A DNA stretch of 48,713 nt from Ruegeria sp. GTDB lineage: Bacteria; Pseudomonadota; Alphaproteobacteria; Rhodobacterales; Rhodobacteraceae. Numbering within the stretch: the first letter of the stretch is position 1; every line of letters begins with the position of its first letter. Below are positions 26,772 to 34,535 of the stretch, in pieces. The position numbers and the translations under genes were made by a program. Where the stretch lies: positions 1 through 48,713 of the forward strand of contig NZ_JALCBM010000013.1 of NCBI RefSeq assembly GCF_028066395.1, read 5' to 3'. Below the pieces are notes generated by a model. The model had not been told where the DNA came from and did not search any database. It worked only from the letters and a program-made list of their open reading frames with translations.

Positions 26772-28091
26772 TCAAACGGTGTCGAGGTAACTCAGCCAGT
26801 GTTCCTCGGGCGGCAGGTCGGCGAAACGCGTGATTTCCTGCCGCTTGGTCATGGCCAGATTGCGGATCAGATCAGGCGCAAAGATGCGGGCGATCAGCGG
26901 GTCGGAGTCCCATGCGGCGATGGCTTTGGGCAGGTCGGGGGCAAGCTGCGGAACGCCTTCGATCTCATAGGCGTTGCCGGTAATCGGTGCGGGTGGCTGC
27001 ATCCCGTCCTCAATCCCGATCATGGCAGCGCCCAGCACGGCAGCCAGCATCAGATAGGGGTTGATGTCCCCTCCGGCCACCCGATGTTCGATCCGCCGCG
27101 CAACGGGCGCGCCGCCGGGAATACGGATCGCCGCCGTGCGATTCTCATAGGCCCAGCTGGCCCCGGTGGGCGCATGCGCGCCGGGGATCAGACGGTCATA
27201 CGAATTGCCATGCGGCGCAAAGATGACCGAGCTGGCGGGCATCGCGGCCAGACACCCCGCCACGGCAGAGCGCAGCGTATCCGTACCCTCGGGCCCGCCA
27301 TCGTCAAAGACATTGCGCCCCTCGGCATCCAGAACCGAGAAATGCACATGCATGCCGTTGCCCGCATCCTGCGCATAAGGTTTCGCCATGAAGGTGGCGG
27401 TAAAGCCGTGTTTGCGGGCCAGCCCCCGAGTCAGCGCCTTGAAAAGCCATGTATCATCGGCACAGCGCAGGGCGTTCTGGTGGTTCAGGTTGATCTCGAA
27501 CTGGCCGATCCCGGCCTCGGAAATGGCGGTCTGGGCGGGGATGCCCATTGCCGCGCAGCCGTCATAGAGATCGGTGAAGAAGGCATCGAACGCATCCATC
27601 TCGGCCACTGACAGGACCGCCTCGCCATGCAGGCGACGCCCGGTGGCGGGGTGCAGCGGCGGCTGAGGTTGCGGGCCCGAGGCGTCCAGCAGCGTGAACT
27701 CCAGCTCGGTTGCGGCGATCACCTGCCAGCCGCGTTGCGCATAACGGTCCAGCACTGCCGACAACGCATGGCGGGGGTCGCCTGAGAAGGGCGTTCCAGT
27801 GTCGTCATAAAGGCTCATCGGAACCAGTGCGGTGGTGGTCTCCAGCCAGGGCATCGGCACTGGTCCGCGATCTGTGGGGCGCAGGACCCCGTCGGCATCG
27901 CCGCTTTCAAAGACCAGCGGGCTGCCATCGATATCGGCCCCCCACAGATCGACATTCAGCGCCGAGAACGGCAGGCGCACCGCGCCTTTGTCCAGCTTGC
28001 TGGCATAATCTGGCGGCACGCGCTTGCCGCGCATCTGGCCGTTCAGATCACAGGCGGCGACGCGAAAGGTGTGCAGGGCGCTCAGGTCCAT
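26772..28091 (-). CDS. Second glutamine-synthetase-like ligase
   Basis: A 439-residue paralogue of the ligase at 24673-26031 with the same motifs: VIAATELEFTLLDA, GQFEINLNHQNALR, NGMHVHFSVLDAEG, NRTAAIRIPGGAPVARRIEHR and NPYLMLAAVLGAAMIG. It is probably also a gamma-glutamyl-amine ligase, with a different amine preference. It starts with MDLSALHTFRVAACDLNGQM, ending the transcription unit 60 bases before the GATase. Its promoter region carries an exact copy of the 14-base palindrome. Confidence 0.85.
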   Translation of the reverse strand: MDLSALHTFRVAACDLNGQMRGKRVPPDYASKLDKGAVRLPFSALNVDLWGADIDGSPLVFESGDADGVLRPTDRGPVPMPWLETTTALVPMSLYDDTGTPFSGDPRHALSAVLDRYAQRGWQVIAATELEFTLLDASGPQPQPPLHPATGRRLHGEAVLSVAEMDAFDAFFTDLYDGCAAMGIPAQTAISEAGIGQFEINLNHQNALRCADDTWLFKALTRGLARKHGFTATFMAKPYAQDAGNGMHVHFSVLDAEGRNVFDDGGPEGTDTLRSAVAGCLAAMPASSVIFAPHGNSYDRLIPGAHAPTGASWAYENRTAAIRIPGGAPVARRIEHRVAGGDINPYLMLAAVLGAAMIGIEDGMQPPAPITGNAYEIEGVPQLAPDLPKAIAAWDSDPLIARIFAPDLIRNLAMTKRQEITRFADLPPEEHWLSYLDTV

Positions 28092-28148
28092 GGGGGCTCC
28101 GTCGGTTTTGATGCCAAGATGTAAAGAAGGTTCGACAGCTTGTCACCA

Positions 28149-28162
28149 AATTTGATCAAATT
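28149..28162. promoter_or_regulatory. Operator palindrome upstream of the second ligase gene
   Basis: AATTTGATCAAATT, identical to the core of the site at 26721-26736. It is 58 bases upstream of the ligase start and 91 bases upstream of the divergent mtfA start. A common regulator for both units is the simplest explanation; no regulator gene lies nearby. Confidence 0.7.
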
Positions 28163-28252
28163 GTGTGATCCTATGCGAAACAGCGGGCCGCAGGGCGGTA
28201 TATGCCTGACGGGTGATTGTCCGTCCCGGCGCGATCCGTATAGTCTGATCCG

Positions 28253-29062
28253 ATGGTACCATTTCTTGCCTTTGTTCTGCTGGTCGCAGGTTTTTTCGCC
28301 TTTCGCTATTGGTCGAGACGGCGGGCGCGGGCGGCGTTGCTGTCCACCCCTCTGACCGCGCATCAGCGCGATATCATCGACCGGCAGGTTCCCATCATCC
28401 GGCGCCTGCCCGCCGCGCTGCGTGGCAAGCTGGATGGCAAGGTGAACCTGTTCCTCAATCAGGTCAGCTTTTACGGATGCGACGGGCTTGAGGTCACCGA
28501 AGAGATGGAGCTGTCGATTGCCGCGCAAGCCTGTCTGCTGATCCTCAACAGCGACCTTTGGTATGACACCCTGACGACCGTTCTGATCTATCCCAATGCG
28601 TTCAAGTCCAAACAGCAGCGCCATTCCGGTTTCGTGGTGACCGAAAAAGAGATCGTGCGCACCGGTGAAAGCTGGGATCGCGGGCCGGTCATCCTGTCCT
28701 GGGCCCACAGTCAGCAGGGCGCGCTGGATGACCGGGACGGGCAGAATGTGGTGATCCATGAATTCGCCCATCAGATCGACGATTTGTCCGGCGGCACCAA
28801 TGGCGTTCCGATCCTGAGCGAAGGCCAAAGCTTTGCCGAATGGGAGCGCACCTTTCTGACCGCCTATGAGGCCCATGTCCGCGCCGTCGAACACGGGCAA
28901 CCCACGGTCATCGACCCCTATGGCGCAACCGGGCATGAGGAGTTCTTTGCGGTCTCGGTCGAGGTCTTTTTCGAAAGACCCCGGGCCCTGAAACACGAGG
29001 TGCCCGAGGTTTATGCGCAGTTAAGCAAGCTGTTCCATCTGGACCCGGTCAGCTGGACCTGA
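28253..29062 (+). CDS. mtfA: MtfA-type zinc metallopeptidase (M90)
   Basis: A 269-residue protein with an N-terminal membrane helix (residues 1-18, MVPFLAFVLLVAGFFAFR) and the MtfA domain. The zinc motif HEFAHQID (HExxH) is complete and a downstream GHEEFFAVSVEVFFE carries the third ligand. In E. coli MtfA binds Mlc and has aminopeptidase activity; that role need not hold here. The N-terminal helix indicates membrane anchoring. It diverges from the ligase gene and ends four bases before the stop of hisM. Confidence 0.88.
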   Translation: MVPFLAFVLLVAGFFAFRYWSRRRARAALLSTPLTAHQRDIIDRQVPIIRRLPAALRGKLDGKVNLFLNQVSFYGCDGLEVTEEMELSIAAQACLLILNSDLWYDTLTTVLIYPNAFKSKQQRHSGFVVTEKEIVRTGESWDRGPVILSWAHSQQGALDDRDGQNVVIHEFAHQIDDLSGGTNGVPILSEGQSFAEWERTFLTAYEAHVRAVEHGQPTVIDPYGATGHEEFFAVSVEVFFERPRALKHEVPEVYAQLSKLFHLDPVSWT

Positions 29063-29066
29063 AGCG

Positions 29067-29873
29067 TTAGCGCGCCAGATTGACCCGGAACCGCATTTTC
29101 GCTTTCCGTTCTGCTGGCAAATGCCGGTTCAGGCGCTTGTTCACCAGCCCGAAGCCCCCGACGACGACAAGTGTCAGCAGGATGAAATAGAAGGCCAGAA
29201 TCGGGTAGGGGATGAACGGGTTGAACGTCTTGTCGGCGAAATAGCTGGCGTAATACAGCGCATCGCCCCGTTGCTGCCACGCGGGGAAGGCCGAAAAGAA
29301 GACCAGCGTGGTGGCGTGGAACAGAAAAATCGCCTCATTCGTGTAGGCGGGCCAGGCCAGCCGCAGCATTGTCGGCCAGACGATCCGCCGGAACCGGGCC
29401 CAGCCGGACAGGCCATAGGCATCCGCCGCCTCGATATCGCCTTTGGGGATAGACCGCAGCGCGCCATAGAAGATCTCACCGGAATAGGCGGCCGTGTTCA
29501 GGAACAGCACGATCAGCGCCCCCAACCAGGCCGAGGTGAAGGCGTCGAACATCGGGTATGATTTCTTCAGCGACAGGAAGAGGAAATAGGCAAAGAAGAA
29601 CTGGATGAACAGCGGCGAGCCCCGGAACAGAAAGATGAACCATTCCGCCGGTTTGCGCAGCCATTTGTTGGGGGATGCCTTGCCCACCGCCAGCGCCGTG
29701 GCCAGCAGGAACCCGGTCGCCAGCGCCAGAACGCCGAAATAGACGTTCCAGATCATGCCCGAGCCGATCAGGGTGAATTGCTCGCATAAGGTAAAGTCGC
29801 TGCGGGGCAGCAGGCGTTCGCCGAAGCCCAGGGAACGCAGGGCGTAATCCTGAATGGTCTGCAGGCAGCTCAT
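29067..29873 (-). CDS. Polar amino-acid ABC transporter permease (HisM type)
   Basis: A 268-residue inner-membrane permease with about six helices (NVYFGVLALATGFLLATALA, FIFLFRGSPLFIQFFFAYFL, LIVLFLNTAAYSGEIFYGAL). The EAA loop reads EAADAYGLSGWARFRRIVWPTM. It pairs with the HisQ-like permease. The start overlaps that gene's stop by four bases (ATGA). It is the last gene of the hisP-J-Q-M operon. Confidence 0.9.
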   Translation of the reverse strand: MSCLQTIQDYALRSLGFGERLLPRSDFTLCEQFTLIGSGMIWNVYFGVLALATGFLLATALAVGKASPNKWLRKPAEWFIFLFRGSPLFIQFFFAYFLFLSLKKSYPMFDAFTSAWLGALIVLFLNTAAYSGEIFYGALRSIPKGDIEAADAYGLSGWARFRRIVWPTMLRLAWPAYTNEAIFLFHATTLVFFSAFPAWQQRGDALYYASYFADKTFNPFIPYPILAFYFILLTLVVVGGFGLVNKRLNRHLPAERKAKMRFRVNLAR

Positions 29874-30757
29874 GCGGTGGTCTCCTTGCGCAGCAACTCT
29901 CCGCCGGATGTGGCCTGCCCGTGGGACAGGCGGCGCATCAGCTTCTCAAGCCCGATCTCGGACATGCGGGTCATGCCCAGATAGAAGATCAGCAGGAACA
30001 GGAAATACCACATGCGCCAGTCGCCATGCGGGTATTGCGTGAATTTCGAGGTCTTGGTGCCGCCCAGTTCGCGCGCCCAGTAGACGATATCCTCGACCCC
30101 CAGCAGAAACAGCAGCGGTGTGGCCTTGATCAGGATCATCCACAGGTTCGACAGGCCGGGCAGGGCATAGACCCACATTTGCGGCACAAGGATGCGCCAG
30201 AAGGTCTGGCGACGGCTCATCCCATAGGCCGCGGCCGTTTCCAGCTGCGCATGCGGCACGGCGCGCATGCCGCCGAACAAGACATTGGCGGCAAAGGCGC
30301 CGAAAACGATGGAAAAGGTGATGATCGCCAAGGCAAAGCCATAGGTTTCATGCACCCATTCGGGCGATGTGCTCAAAGGCAGTTTGGCGGCCTGACAGAC
30401 GATGAAATCATTGCCCTGTCGGATCGGTTGGTCCCAATCCGTGCACAGAACCTTGTGACGTATCCATTCGAACCCCTGATCCAGCGCGATGACGAAGAAC
30501 ATGAAAAACGCAATGTCCGGGACGCCACGCACGATGGCGATATAGCCCTTGCCCAGCCAACTGAGCGGCGGGATATGCGACCGTGCGGCCATGGCACCGG
30601 CAAATCCAAAGCCCAGCGCAACCGGGGCGGTCACCGCCAGGATAAACAGCACCTTCAGGAACGAGGCATAAAACAGCCAATGCACGCCGTTGGTCAGGTA
30701 ACACGCAAACCAGCGGATCGTACCCAGCGTATCGGGGTCAGAGCAGAACGAGAAAAT
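29870..30757 (-). CDS. Polar amino-acid ABC transporter permease (HisQ type), probable ATT start
   Basis: Inner-membrane permease; the EAA loop is ETAAAYGMSRRQTFWRILVPQM and the long periplasmic insertion with LCTDWDQPIRQGNDF is typical of marine alphaproteobacterial members. The first ordinary start, GTG at 30683-30685, would begin inside a conserved-looking segment (MHWLFYASF). The frame stays open upstream to a TGA near 30804 and reads FSFCSDPDTLGTIRWFACYL before that point, which looks like the normal N-terminus, but has no ATG, GTG or TTG. An ATT at 30755-30757 lies six bases after GAAGAGG, a good ribosome binding site. I therefore propose ATT, giving 295 aa. Confidence 0.75.
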   Translation of the reverse strand: MFSFCSDPDTLGTIRWFACYLTNGVHWLFYASFLKVLFILAVTAPVALGFGFAGAMAARSHIPPLSWLGKGYIAIVRGVPDIAFFMFFVIALDQGFEWIRHKVLCTDWDQPIRQGNDFIVCQAAKLPLSTSPEWVHETYGFALAIITFSIVFGAFAANVLFGGMRAVPHAQLETAAAYGMSRRQTFWRILVPQMWVYALPGLSNLWMILIKATPLLFLLGVEDIVYWARELGGTKTSKFTQYPHGDWRMWYFLFLLIFYLGMTRMSEIGLEKLMRRLSHGQATSGGELLRKETTA

Positions 30758-30791
30758 GGCGGGCCTCTTCGGATGGCAAAGGCGCGGTGGA

Positions 30792-30816
30792 GACGCGCCC
30801 GGATCTCAGGCGCGTC
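30792..30816 (-). promoter_or_regulatory. Intercistronic hairpin between substrate-binding protein and permease genes
   Basis: GACGCGCC and GGCGCGTC form a perfect eight-base stem with a nine-base loop, 12 bases after the stop of the binding-protein gene. No U-tract follows, so it is more likely a 3'-stabilising structure that raises binding-protein mRNA over permease mRNA than a terminator. Confidence 0.55.
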
Positions 30817-30828
30817 CCCCTTGATGGA

Positions 30829-31542
30829 TCAGAAGGTCGAGGACACTTCCCACTTGGTGATCAGCGCGTTCAGGCTGCCGTCATCCTTCATCGACTGAAT
30901 GGCGGTGTTGAACTTTTCTTTCAGCTCACCGTCGGATTCACGGACGCCGATGCCAACGCCACCGCCCAGCGGTACGTTGGGGCCGATAAAGCGCAGGTCG
31001 CCATCTTCTTCCAGGATCGGAGCCAGGAAGGATTTGTCGGCCAGAACCGCGTCAGCTTCGCCATTGCGAACGGCGGCGATGGTTTCTTCCGAACTGGCGA
31101 ACTCGACCAGAGTTGCGCCCGATTCGGCAATATAGGCGGCCTGAATGGTGCCGGTCTGGGCAACGATCACACCGCCTTCGAGGTCGACATCATCCGACAG
31201 CGCGGCATAGGCCGACGGGTCCGGCGGCGTGTAGTTCTGGGTAAAGTCGATAACCTCGTCGCGCTCGTCGGTGATCGACATGCCCGCCATGATGACGTCA
31301 TAGTTGCCCGAGACCAGGTTCGGGATGATCGAATCCCAGTCATTCTTGACCCATTCACAGGTCAGGTTGGCGCGTTTGCACAGCTCATCGCCCAGTTCAC
31401 GCTCGAACCCATCAATCTCGCCCGCGTCATTGACGAAGTTCCACGGCGCATAGGCGCCTTCGGTTCCCAGACGCACGGTGTCGGCCATTGCCATACCCGC
31501 GCTCAGCGCCAGTGCCGCTGTGGTCAGAATCAGGTTTTTCAT
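30829..31542 (-). CDS. Periplasmic amino-acid binding protein of ABC transporter (family 3)
   Basis: A 237-residue exported solute-binding protein. Signal peptide at 1-20 (MKNLILTTAALALSAGMAMA), then the SBP_bac_3 core TVRLGTEGAYAPWNFVNDAG, VIMAGMSITDERDEVIDFTQ and ADAVLADKSFLAPI. The motif GAYAPWNF and the following residues contact polar or basic amino acids in relatives. It lies between the ATPase gene and the two permeases. The specific amino acid is not determined. Confidence 0.91.
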   Translation of the reverse strand: MKNLILTTAALALSAGMAMADTVRLGTEGAYAPWNFVNDAGEIDGFERELGDELCKRANLTCEWVKNDWDSIIPNLVSGNYDVIMAGMSITDERDEVIDFTQNYTPPDPSAYAALSDDVDLEGGVIVAQTGTIQAAYIAESGATLVEFASSEETIAAVRNGEADAVLADKSFLAPILEEDGDLRFIGPNVPLGGGVGIGVRESDGELKEKFNTAIQSMKDDGSLNALITKWEVSSTF

Positions 31543-31573
31543 TGTTGCTCCCCTTGTTTGTTCTGTCCGTTGG

Positions 31574-32350
31574 TTATGCCGCCTGAGTGGCGGAAAGAAA
31601 CCCCTGAAGCCGTGTGGATTCAGGGGCGGTGAAAATATCTTCGGGTGTGCCTTCTTCCTCGATCAGGCCCTGATGCAGGAACACCACGTGGCTTGAGATA
31701 TCGGCGGCCATTTTCATGTCATGGGTCACGATGATCATGGTGCGGCCTTCGGCGGCCAGATCTTTGATCACCTTAATCACCTCTTGTTCCAGTTCGGGGT
31801 CCAGCGCCGAGGTCGGCTCGTCAAACAGCAACGCTTCGGGCTCCATGCACAGGCCGCGCGCGATGGCGGCGCGCTGTTGCTGGCCGCCTGACAACTGCGC
31901 CGGGTAGACATCGCATTTGTCGCCGATGCCGACCTTTTCCAGATATTTGCGGGCGCTTGCCTCGACCTCGGCCTTGTCGCGGCCCAGAACGGTCACAGGG
32001 GCCTCCATCACGTTTTGCAGGATGGTCAGATGGGCCCAAAGGTTGAACTGCTGGAACACCATCGACAGGTTGGTGCGGATGCGTAGCACCTGCTTGGGGT
32101 CGGCGGGGCGGCGGGCATCATGGTTGCCACTCCAGCGCACCGGTTCGCCCTTGAACAGGATCTCGCCCTGCTGGCTGTCTTCCAGCAAGTTGCAGCAGCG
32201 CAGCAAGGTGGATTTGCCCGACCCGGAGGACCCGATCAGCGACACCACGTCACCGCGATGGGCGGTGATGTCGACCCCTTTCAGCACCTCAAGATGGCCG
32301 AAGCTTTTGTGCAGGTTCTTGATCTCGATAACAGGTGCGGTGTTTGTCAC
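31574..32350 (-). CDS. Amino-acid ABC transporter ATP-binding protein (HisP type)
   Basis: A 258-residue ABC ATPase. Walker A is GSSGSGKST, Q-loop VFQQFNLWAHL, signature LSGGQQQR, Walker B ALLFDEPTSALDPE, H-switch IVTHDM. It energises the HisQ/HisM permease pair encoded downstream. The start is taken as GTG at 32348-32350 (VTNTAPVIEIKNLHK); the longer frame upstream adds a non-homologous stretch. It is the first gene of the operon, with a GTTTCC-type palindrome 83 bases upstream. Confidence 0.92.
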   Translation of the reverse strand: MTNTAPVIEIKNLHKSFGHLEVLKGVDITAHRGDVVSLIGSSGSGKSTLLRCCNLLEDSQQGEILFKGEPVRWSGNHDARRPADPKQVLRIRTNLSMVFQQFNLWAHLTILQNVMEAPVTVLGRDKAEVEASARKYLEKVGIGDKCDVYPAQLSGGQQQRAAIARGLCMEPEALLFDEPTSALDPELEQEVIKVIKDLAAEGRTMIIVTHDMKMAADISSHVVFLHQGLIEEEGTPEDIFTAPESTRLQGFLSATQAA

Positions 32351-32432
32351 GGGTATTCCAGGTGTTCTTGCAGAGTATTGTTGGTCCGGTAATAGGGCTG
32401 AAAAAACCGGCCAATGCAATGCGCAAATGACA

Positions 32433-32449
32433 GTTTCCCTATGGGAAAC
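32433..32449. promoter_or_regulatory. Palindrome upstream of the amino-acid transporter operon
   Basis: GTTTCCC-TAT-GGGAAAC, a perfect 17-base inverted repeat. It shares its GTTTCC/GGAAAC arms and an adjacent CATTT box with the palindrome at 47482-47499, upstream of the GST operon. Likely an operator for a shared regulator. Confidence 0.5.
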
Positions 32450-32482
32450 GTTCGAAATGATCAGATGTATTGGCCAAAACGA

Positions 32483-33235
32483 TCAGGAAATATGCAGGGT
32501 GGCCTCGGGCGGAGGTGGCGTGGGAACGGCCATATATTGCGCCTGTGGGATGTCGATCAGCCCCCGCAGATGCAGGGCGGCGCGGTCGGCCGGGTTCAGC
32601 TCGTCAATCGCGGCACGCACGGCGCGGGCGATGGCTTGTGCGTCCTGCCCCATGGCGGTGATGTAAGGCAGCGTCGGGGTCGGGGTGGTGGTCGCAACGC
32701 TGCGCAGAGGCTCGCCCAGATCGGTATGGGTTTGCAGCAATTCCCATGTCAGCGCATCCAGAGCGGCGAAATCCGCGCGCGCATCGGCAACAGCCTGTGC
32801 CGACAGCGCGTGCCCACCAGTGGCCCGCAGCGCCTTTGGCATCCGGTCCAGCGCGTCAAGATGCACAATGGGTGCGGCCCAACCGGATTGCGACAGCGCC
32901 TCATTATAGGCAAATATGCCCTGCGCCAGTTGATCCAGATCGCGCGGGTCGTCTCGCCGCGCCACAAAGACCGAGCAATAGTGCCCCGCAGGACATCCCG
33001 GCAGGCCGTAATCGGGGGTTCCGACCAGTTGCACCTTGCCATGCAGGCGGGTGCGATAGGGCATGCCGCAGGTCTGGGCAAAGATCAGCGCGGGGTCCTG
33101 CCAGATGTCCCAGAAATCCCCGTCGCGGGTCAGTTGCGCGGGGCCATATCCCAGATGTTTGCGAATCAGCGACCAGAAGGCGTCATTGGCGGCGTGCAGG
33201 GCGGGCATGTCATACATGCCCAGCATTGCAGTCAC
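32483..33235 (-). CDS. PhnD/SsuA-type substrate-binding-fold protein lacking a signal peptide
   Basis: A 250-residue protein with the periplasmic-binding-protein-like fold of the PhnD family: FWSLIRKHLGYGPAQLTRDGDFWDIWQDPALIFAQTCGMPY, HYCSVFVARRDD, and GGHALSAQAVADARADFAALDALTW. Normal PhnD proteins are secreted, but this one begins MTAMLGMYDMPALHAAND with no signal sequence, so it is probably cytoplasmic and a sensor or enzyme-like domain rather than a transporter subunit. The start GTG overlaps the stop of the TerB gene (GTGA). No phn transporter gene is adjacent. Confidence 0.68.
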   Translation of the reverse strand: MTAMLGMYDMPALHAANDAFWSLIRKHLGYGPAQLTRDGDFWDIWQDPALIFAQTCGMPYRTRLHGKVQLVGTPDYGLPGCPAGHYCSVFVARRDDPRDLDQLAQGIFAYNEALSQSGWAAPIVHLDALDRMPKALRATGGHALSAQAVADARADFAALDALTWELLQTHTDLGEPLRSVATTTPTPTLPYITAMGQDAQAIARAVRAAIDELNPADRAALHLRGLIDIPQAQYMAVPTPPPPEATLHIS

Positions 33236-33675
33236 GATTTGGCAGCCTTTTGCCGTGCCAAGGCCGAATCCACATCGCTGACACCCAACAGGCTGACGAC
33301 AAGGCGCAGCAGCGAATCCTCTTCACCACTGCGTTGCCCATCGGCCAGCGCCACGGACCACATCGCCTGCACCACCGCCAGACGGTCGTCATAGGCGACG
33401 GCCTCTTTGATGGCGCGGGTAAAGCGGACGGTGTCGGGGGCTTCGGCCTCCAGATCCTCGGCGCGGGCGCGCAGGGCGGCGGCCTCAAACGGTGACAGGC
33501 CATAGCGTTCGGCCGAGACGCGGTCGATCCGGGCCATCTCGGTGTCGGCATAATCGTTGTCGGATCGCGCGATTCGCACCAGCAGGGCGGTCAGGGCCAG
33601 GCGGGCGTCATCTTCGACAAGCGGGTCGGGCTGCGGCTGGGTCAGCCGGGACAGGAAATCCTTGAACATGGGCAA
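33232..33675 (-). CDS. TerB-like protein (second copy)
   Basis: A 147-residue helical protein of the TerB (tellurite-resistance/DjlA N-terminal-like) family. Two acidic metal-binding-type helix loops are visible: RSDNDYADTEMARIDRV near residue 40 and ALADGQRSGEEDSLLR near 110. It is followed without a gap by the PhnD-like gene and lies 14 bases after another TerB gene. Terminal oxyanion resistance genes (terC, terD, terZ) are absent, so it is a stand-alone TerB rather than part of a tellurite operon. Confidence 0.78.
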   Translation of the reverse strand: MPMFKDFLSRLTQPQPDPLVEDDARLALTALLVRIARSDNDYADTEMARIDRVSAERYGLSPFEAAALRARAEDLEAEAPDTVRFTRAIKEAVAYDDRLAVVQAMWSVALADGQRSGEEDSLLRLVVSLLGVSDVDSALARQKAAKS

Positions 33676-33689
33676 GATATAGACGCTGC

Positions 33690-34139
33690 CTAGCTGGCTT
33701 CCAAGCGGCTTTGCACCCGTTCGCGCGCCGCCTGACTGTCATTATAGCTGAGCCCCATAGCTGCGCGAGCTTCTTCCACGATCTTGATCTCACCCTCATC
33801 GGATACGCCATCGGCCAGAACCACCTCCCACAGGGCGTCTAGCGCGGCCAGCCGTTCCTGCAGGTCGGTGGTCTCGCGGATCAGCTTGCCGAACGTGTCG
33901 GTTTCGGGGGCTGCGGCATGCAGCTTCTCACAGGTCGCGCGGACCTTGGCGGCCTCGATCGCGTTGTGCTGATAAAGCCGCGCCAGGATGCGGTCGATCA
34001 GGCTGATCTCTTCCAGCTTGTAGTCCCGATCCGCCTGCGCCACGCGCACCATCAATGCCCCCAAGGCCAGTTCGGCATCAGGATCGGGCAAGGCAGTGTG
34101 CTGAGGCGGACGAAGCGCCTGAAAAAACTTCTTTAACAT
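33690..34139 (-). CDS. TerB-like protein (first copy)
   Basis: A 149-residue relative of the next gene, starting MLKKFFQALRPPQ, with the paired acidic loops QADRDYKLEEISLIDRI and VLADGVSDEGEIKIVEE. The shared pattern (short basic N-terminus, two TerB-type segments) indicates tandem duplication and divergence. It is the first gene of the TerB-TerB-PhnD unit. Function of stand-alone TerB proteins is not established; metal binding and membrane-stress roles have been proposed. Confidence 0.78.
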   Translation of the reverse strand: MLKKFFQALRPPQHTALPDPDAELALGALMVRVAQADRDYKLEEISLIDRILARLYQHNAIEAAKVRATCEKLHAAAPETDTFGKLIRETTDLQERLAALDALWEVVLADGVSDEGEIKIVEEARAAMGLSYNDSQAARERVQSRLEAS

Positions 34140-34181
34140 GAGGTCAGATTATTCCGTATTTTGCGGGCCGCCAAGCGGGGA

Positions 34182-34475
34182 CTACCCGTCATAGCCCTGA
34201 ATAATCACTAAATCCCCGGTTGAAACCGGATCGCGCACCGCTTTGGCCTGTTGATAGCCTTCGCTTTCATAACAGGCCAACGCTTGTTCATAGCTTGGAA
34301 ACTCGATCACCACGGTGCGGGCGCGGGCCTGACCTTCGACGGTGGTCCGGTCACCGCCGCGCACCAGAAACCGGGCGCCATATTCGGCGAACGGAGCGGC
34401 ATTGGCGGCGATGTAGTTCTTGTATGTCTCGATGTCGTCCACATCGACATGGGCTACCCAATATCCTTTGGCCAC
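34182..34475 (-). CDS. DUF1330 protein
   Basis: A 97-residue ferredoxin-like (dimeric alpha/beta barrel) protein of the DUF1330 family: GYWVAHVDVDDIETYKNYIA, FLVRGGDRTTVEGQARARTVVIEFPS and ACYESEGYQQAKAVR. Its start is GTG at 34473-34475 preceded by AGGAGGAGG. Members of this family are small and of unconfirmed function. It lies between two minus-strand units and may belong with the enzyme gene upstream of it (60-base gap). Confidence 0.85.
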   Translation of the reverse strand: MAKGYWVAHVDVDDIETYKNYIAANAAPFAEYGARFLVRGGDRTTVEGQARARTVVIEFPSYEQALACYESEGYQQAKAVRDPVSTGDLVIIQGYDG

Positions 34476-34535
34476 GGGGTCCTCCTCCTGCGGTTTATCG
34501 GCAGAGTGCGGAGGAACCCGCGAAATTGCAATCCC

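Noticed and set aside
30683-30685. GTG as start of the HisQ-like permease
   Set aside because: It would cut a conserved-looking N-terminus and lacks a ribosome binding site; kept only as an alternative to the ATT start.
33232-34139. Tellurite-resistance operon
   Set aside because: Only TerB-like genes are present; terC, terD, terE and terZ are absent.
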